A stretch of 64,000 nt of DNA, from NCBI RefSeq assembly GCF_900129705.1, contig NZ_FQWO01000012.1, positions 83,221 through 147,220 on the forward strand, written 5' to 3'. Numbering within the stretch: position 1 is the first letter of the stretch; each line of letters begins with the position of its first letter. Below, in pieces: positions 60,864 through 64,000 of the stretch. A program made the translations under genes and the position numbers. The notes beneath the pieces are model-generated. The model ran no database searches. It saw only the letters and a list, made by a program, of their open reading frames with translations, and was not told the origin of the DNA. Origin of the DNA: Flavobacterium granuli (GTDB taxonomy: Bacteria > Bacteroidota > Bacteroidia > Flavobacteriales > Flavobacteriaceae).

Positions 60864-63527
60864 TTATCGACTTAAATAAAGCTTGCCTTGTTTAGAAGCT
60901 TTATTCCCTTTATTATAATTGATAATATAAAAATAGACTCCATTTGGAGCGAATCCATCGATTCCAATTTTATAATCAGAATTTTTTCCATCCCATTCTG
61001 GCTTATTTTTATTGCCTTTGAACATTAAATTCCCATATCTGTTATAAATCTCCAATGAATAATTTGGATATATAAACTCAATTCCAGTAATTTTAAAAGT
61101 ATCATTTATCGCATCGCCATTTGGAGAAAAACCATCAGGAATAAAAAAATCAGGGGTTTCATCACAGTTTGAAAGAGATACGGTTACAGCCAAAGCATCC
61201 GAATAACAACTTGTGTCATTTGAATAATCGAATCCATAATACGTAAAACCGTCTATAAGTAGATCCGTTGATGTTATCAAATTCCCATTTTCAGCTGCAT
61301 CATACCAAGTCAAATTCCCATTTGTAGTGGTCTTATCGGTCAAATTTTGAATAGTCGGATTATCTAATCCACAGAAACTTTCTCCTCCTTGATTTAAGAC
61401 TGGTGCTTGCGTTTCATTAATTTCAACAATCGCAGCAGCTCTTGATGATTCGCATCCCGTGGTTAAATTTACTTCCTTAACATAATATGTCCTAGACACT
61501 AGAAGAGTCCCAGCATTTAAAACCATCGTACTTGATACTGAATCGAACCATTGGTATTGGGTGCCATTTGGAACCAAATCTGCAATTGTCTTTTTGTCAT
61601 TTTTACAAAATTTAAAATTATTAGTAATTGGCAAACTAGGAAGAATATTAATTGTAAAACTCTTTTTTCCATTGGCAACCGTCGTTCCACAGCCGTTAGT
61701 ATTATCTGTTAAATAGGTTATTTCAATAGTTGTTGTTCCTATATTGAGCGAAGTTGAAGGGATTGTAAAACTAGTTTTACCTGAAGTAACAGCTAATGTA
61801 ATTATCTGATTAAGTACTGTATTACTCCCACTTAAATCATAATTGATAGTAATATCAGTCAAATTACCCAATCCAGAAAGTGATACCAAAATGGGTTCGC
61901 CTTGACAAACATCTTTTATCTCTACCGCAAGATTTGCAACATTAGGTAGCGTTTTAACAATAAAAACTTTAGCCAAATTCGATGTGTTAGTACAACCCGT
62001 AGTTATATTCGTGATTTTTACAATCGAAATTGTTGTGTTACCAATAGATGGAATTAAAGCGGATGGAATACTAAAACTTCCCATTCCATTTGTGACATTA
62101 AAAGTTAGTTGTTGTGAAGTTGCTGAATTATTACCTGATAAATTATAATCAATAGAATAATTTCCATCAGTTAAATTAGTATTTCCTGAAATTTCAACTA
62201 TAGCATCTGAGCCTTTACAAACATCTACAATGTTAAGAATTGCTCCATTAATTTTTGGCAGCGGGTTCACATTCAAAATGTCCGAAAGATCACCTATAAT
62301 ATTAGTACAAGCCCCTAGACTTGTAACACTAGTAATATCCTTTATACTTAATGTGTAAGTACCCACTTCCGGAAAAAAAATTCGATTAATATTTGTTGGA
62401 TCTTTGACATCAAATACTAAAACCCCGCTATTAAAATTCGCAATTACCGAATTTGTCAAAGTCAATCCCAATCCTGCAATTTCATATTTAACCAAATAAC
62501 TTCCATTTGGAATATTCTGACTAAGCTGATTCACTTGTGTTAAAACAACTCTATACTTTGCCGTGGAAATCTCATTTTCACAAATATCTGAATTTACAAC
62601 AAGTGATGCCCCAGTAAAATCAAGTTGTTCTTCTATAATAATCCTTACGTTAGATTTCTTTTCACTACAAATAGGATTTGTTGACGAAACAGTATAAGTA
62701 AAACTATATACTCCCGCTCCCAAAGTATTGTATATGTTCTTGATGTCAACCGATGAATCACTAAGGTCTGATAATTCATTACTGCTTGCCTCTGTCCAGA
62801 TACCATTTGTATCTTCACCACTCAATAAATCATTTAAATCATAATTTGTGGAAAATGTTGCCTTATCCGAACTACATAATAAAAGAGTTGAAGGTGTACC
62901 CGGCTCTGGGGCTCTGAATACTGTTACATTAACCGTAGAAGATTGTGCGGGACAGCTTCCTATGGCCGGCACAGTATAAGTAAAGGAATGCGTGCCTAAA
63001 CCCGCTTTTTTAGCATCAAGTAAATTATTATTAAGTGCCCCAGTTCCATCATCATCTGTCCAGACCCCGTTAGATTGAGGACTTAAAAAATTTCCATTAA
63101 ATGCCTGAAATAAATTGAAACTAACATCATCACTACAGGCAGAAATATTAGGACTGGGAACCCCCGAATACCCACCTATTGTAACAGTTATAATAGAAGA
63201 ATCTTTACACCCTAAGCCATTATCTACAGTATATGTGTAGGTGTAAACTCCACTCTTTCTGATTTTTTGGGCATCTAATATTCCTGTAGATATATTTAAC
63301 CCCTGAGAAAAAAGATTGTCTTTCCAAATTCCACCAACTGTATGGCTTCCCAAAAAACTATTAAGATCGATAAACTTATTGCTGGAATCGGTTATATTGC
63401 ATACTGTCAAATTATTATCATTTCCGGCACATTGTGCACTAATAATTGTTGAAGAAAAAAGCAATACGATAAGAAGAATAAAATATGAATAGCTAACTTT
63501 TAGCTTAAAAAGTAATTTTAAATCCAT
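60864..63527 (-). CDS. Large secreted repeat protein with T9SS type B sorting domain
   Basis: Predicted surface or secreted protein, 887 aa. A signal peptide covers about 1-32 (ends IISAQ). Three similar Ig-like repeats lie at about 43-118, 131-203 and 218-298, each with a Gly-(I/V)-Trp core and a (Y/F)TYTV end. Three repeats of a second type follow (about 315-420, 435-525, 536-625; each starts D(I/V)C). Two shorter beta units (TQYQWFDSVSS, NGNLTWYDAAENG) follow. The C terminus carries the type B sorting signal (FFIPDGFSPNGDAINDTFKI, LEIYNRYGNLMFKGNKNKPE). It is first in the set with the SprF-like and OmpA genes. Function unknown, perhaps an adhesin. Confidence 0.9.
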   Translation of the reverse strand: MDLKLLFKLKVSYSYFILLIVLLFSSTIISAQCAGNDNNLTVCNITDSSNKFIDLNSFLGSHTVGGIWKDNLFSQGLNISTGILDAQKIRKSGVYTYTYTVDNGLGCKDSSIITVTIGGYSGVPSPNISACSDDVSFNLFQAFNGNFLSPQSNGVWTDDDGTGALNNNLLDAKKAGLGTHSFTYTVPAIGSCPAQSSTVNVTVFRAPEPGTPSTLLLCSSDKATFSTNYDLNDLLSGEDTNGIWTEASSNELSDLSDSSVDIKNIYNTLGAGVYSFTYTVSSTNPICSEKKSNVRIIIEEQLDFTGASLVVNSDICENEISTAKYRVVLTQVNQLSQNIPNGSYLVKYEIAGLGLTLTNSVIANFNSGVLVFDVKDPTNINRIFFPEVGTYTLSIKDITSVTSLGACTNIIGDLSDILNVNPLPKINGAILNIVDVCKGSDAIVEISGNTNLTDGNYSIDYNLSGNNSATSQQLTFNVTNGMGSFSIPSALIPSIGNTTISIVKITNITTGCTNTSNLAKVFIVKTLPNVANLAVEIKDVCQGEPILVSLSGLGNLTDITINYDLSGSNTVLNQIITLAVTSGKTSFTIPSTSLNIGTTTIEITYLTDNTNGCGTTVANGKKSFTINILPSLPITNNFKFCKNDKKTIADLVPNGTQYQWFDSVSSTMVLNAGTLLVSRTYYVKEVNLTTGCESSRAAAIVEINETQAPVLNQGGESFCGLDNPTIQNLTDKTTTNGNLTWYDAAENGNLITSTDLLIDGFTYYGFDYSNDTSCYSDALAVTVSLSNCDETPDFFIPDGFSPNGDAINDTFKITGIEFIYPNYSLEIYNRYGNLMFKGNKNKPEWDGKNSDYKIGIDGFAPNGVYFYIINYNKGNKASKQGKLYLSR

Positions 63528-63536
63528 AAGCGTATC

Positions 63537-63563
63537 TTTAGTTTATTTCAAAAATAAACTAAA
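63537..63563 (-). promoter_or_regulatory. Promoter inside a 12-bp perfect inverted repeat
   Basis: TTTAGTTTATTT (63537-63548) and its complement (63552-63563) flank CAA. The minus-strand -7 element TATTTTTG (plus coordinates 63549-63556) lies over the centre, 21 bases before the type B gene's ATG. The overlap suggests a repressor or activator site for the three-gene T9SS set. Confidence 0.5.
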
Positions 63564-63640
63564 AAAACAGATTAAATGATTTATTTAAACAAAAAACAGG
63601 AAATACAACAAAAAAATTTAAGTCAAAATAAATATAAAAA

Positions 63641-63670
63641 AACTTCAGCCGGCCTAAGCTAACTGAAGTT
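63641..63670 (-). terminator. Terminator after tRNA-Leu
   Basis: AACTTCAG/CTGAAGTT stem with a 14-base loop and a run of T on the minus strand. Confidence 0.75.
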
Positions 63671-63675
63671 TATTG

Positions 63676-63761
63676 TACTCAGAGCGGGACTTGAACCCGC
63701 ACGAACATTGCTGTTCACTGGATTTTAAGTCCAGCGTGTCTACCAATTTCACCATCCGAGC
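63676..63761 (-). tRNA. tRNA-Leu(TAA)
   Basis: 86 nt on the minus strand from GCTCGGA to the discriminator A. The anticodon stem-loop CTGGA-CTTAAAA-TCCAG gives anticodon TAA. A long variable arm is present, as in class II tRNAs; acceptor-stem pairing includes two G-U pairs. It follows tRNA-Phe by 7 bp. Confidence 0.95.
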
Positions 63762-63768
63762 AATTTTG

Positions 63769-63841
63769 TGGTACCTCCAGGGATCGAACCAGGGACACAT
63801 GGATTTTCAGTCCATTGCTCTACCATCTGAGCTAAGGTACC
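63769..63841 (-). tRNA. tRNA-Phe(GAA)
   Basis: 73 nt on the minus strand from GGTACCT to AGGTACCA. The anticodon loop CTGAAAA gives GAA. D-arm GCTCAGATGG and T-arm GGTTCGATCC are standard. It lies between the rRNA terminator and tRNA-Leu, so the pair has its own promoter or depends on read-through. Confidence 0.96.
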
Positions 63842-63874
63842 ATATACTCCACCTAAAATAGGAAATATGAATAA

Positions 63875-63904
63875 AAAACCCTGTTTCGTTAGAAACAGGG
63901 TTTT
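63875..63904 (-). terminator. Terminator of the rRNA operon
   Basis: A 13-bp stem AAAACCCTGTTTC/GAAACAGGGTTTT with loop GTTA and a run of T on the minus strand, just after the 5S gene and before tRNA-Phe. Confidence 0.85.
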
Positions 63905-63910
63905 CAAAGA

Positions 63911-64000
63911 AAGGCGACGACATACTCTCCCACATAACTGCAGTACCATCTGCGCAGGCGGGCTTAACTACTCTGTTCGGGATGGGAAGAGGTGAGCCCC
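63911..64000 (-). rRNA. rrf: 5S ribosomal RNA (3' part; 5' end beyond the window)
   Basis: The minus strand shows the 5S core CCCATCCCGAACAGAGTAG and GTTAAGCCC, then the terminal-stem region GTCGTCGCC. About 90 of roughly 110 bases are visible. The remaining 5' end and probably the 23S/16S genes lie past position 64000. Confidence 0.93.

Noticed and set aside
63673..63949. Two overlapping open frames across the tRNA-Leu/tRNA-Phe region
   Set aside because: They run over clear tRNA genes and the rRNA terminator and have no protein-like features.

Overview
The window looks like a chromosomal segment of a Flavobacterium-type member of the Bacteroidota. The evidence is AT-rich DNA, a SusC/SusD pair, gliding and type IX secretion (T9SS) genes (gldJ, porV, PorP/SprF, two proteins with type B sorting domains), an S46 dipeptidyl peptidase, and many matches to the Bacteroidota promoter -7 element TAnnTTTG (with -33 TTG in the best cases) in place of Shine-Dalgarno-led starts. 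Most of it is conserved core genome. No prophage, complete insertion sequence or CRISPR array is visible.

Layout. 0.2-5 kb: SusC/SusD outer-membrane uptake pair. 5-8 kb: rlmB, a rhomboid protease and rarA. 8-14.6 kb (minus strand): a secreted unknown, the set TPR protein-mpl-radC-yjjG, and a DPP7-type S46 peptidase. 14.8-18.4 kb (minus strand): hpt-adk-CNNM/hemolysin-like-obgE, in which the hemolysin-like gene lies between two copies of a related intergenic repeat. 18.6-22.5 kb: purK, purE and an M3 peptidase. 23-26 kb: a T9SS type B secreted protein followed by decayed sequence. 26-30 kb: a UbiA-like membrane protein and gcvP. 30.4-34.6 kb: a KAS III-like enzyme, a methyltransferase/glycosyltransferase pair and an MlaE/MlaF lipid-transport pair. 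34.6-43.4 kb: SprT-like protein, SDR, acyl-CoA dehydrogenase, chalcone isomerase-like protein, glutamate dehydrogenase family enzyme, TonB, ExbD/ExbB and folC.

43.5-44.8 kb is the most accessory-looking part: tRNA-Val, an 11-bp tandem repeat, and a broken C-terminal remnant of a Y_Y_Y/LuxR-type sensor regulator. 44.8-52.9 kb: murF, gldJ, porV, cdd and pdhA-pdhC. The sortase gene porU, which I recall between gldJ and porV in F. johnsoniae, is absent here; a 480-bp AT-rich gap with a 24-bp near-palindrome takes its place. 52.9-57.6 kb: glycosyltransferase, miaE and a large AsmA-like protein. 57.8-63.5 kb (minus strand): a three-gene T9SS cassette (type B secreted repeat protein, PorP/SprF protein, OmpA/TPR protein) behind a promoter embedded in a 12-bp inverted repeat. 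The window ends with tRNA-Leu, tRNA-Phe and the 3' part of a 5S rRNA, so an rRNA operon on the minus strand lies just beyond the edge.

Functionally, the cell-surface theme dominates: TonB/ExbBD power SusC-type receptors, T9SS parts export type B proteins, Mpl/MurF serve peptidoglycan synthesis and recycling, and MlaEF/AsmA serve envelope lipid traffic. Names rest on motifs and family memory; no database search was possible.
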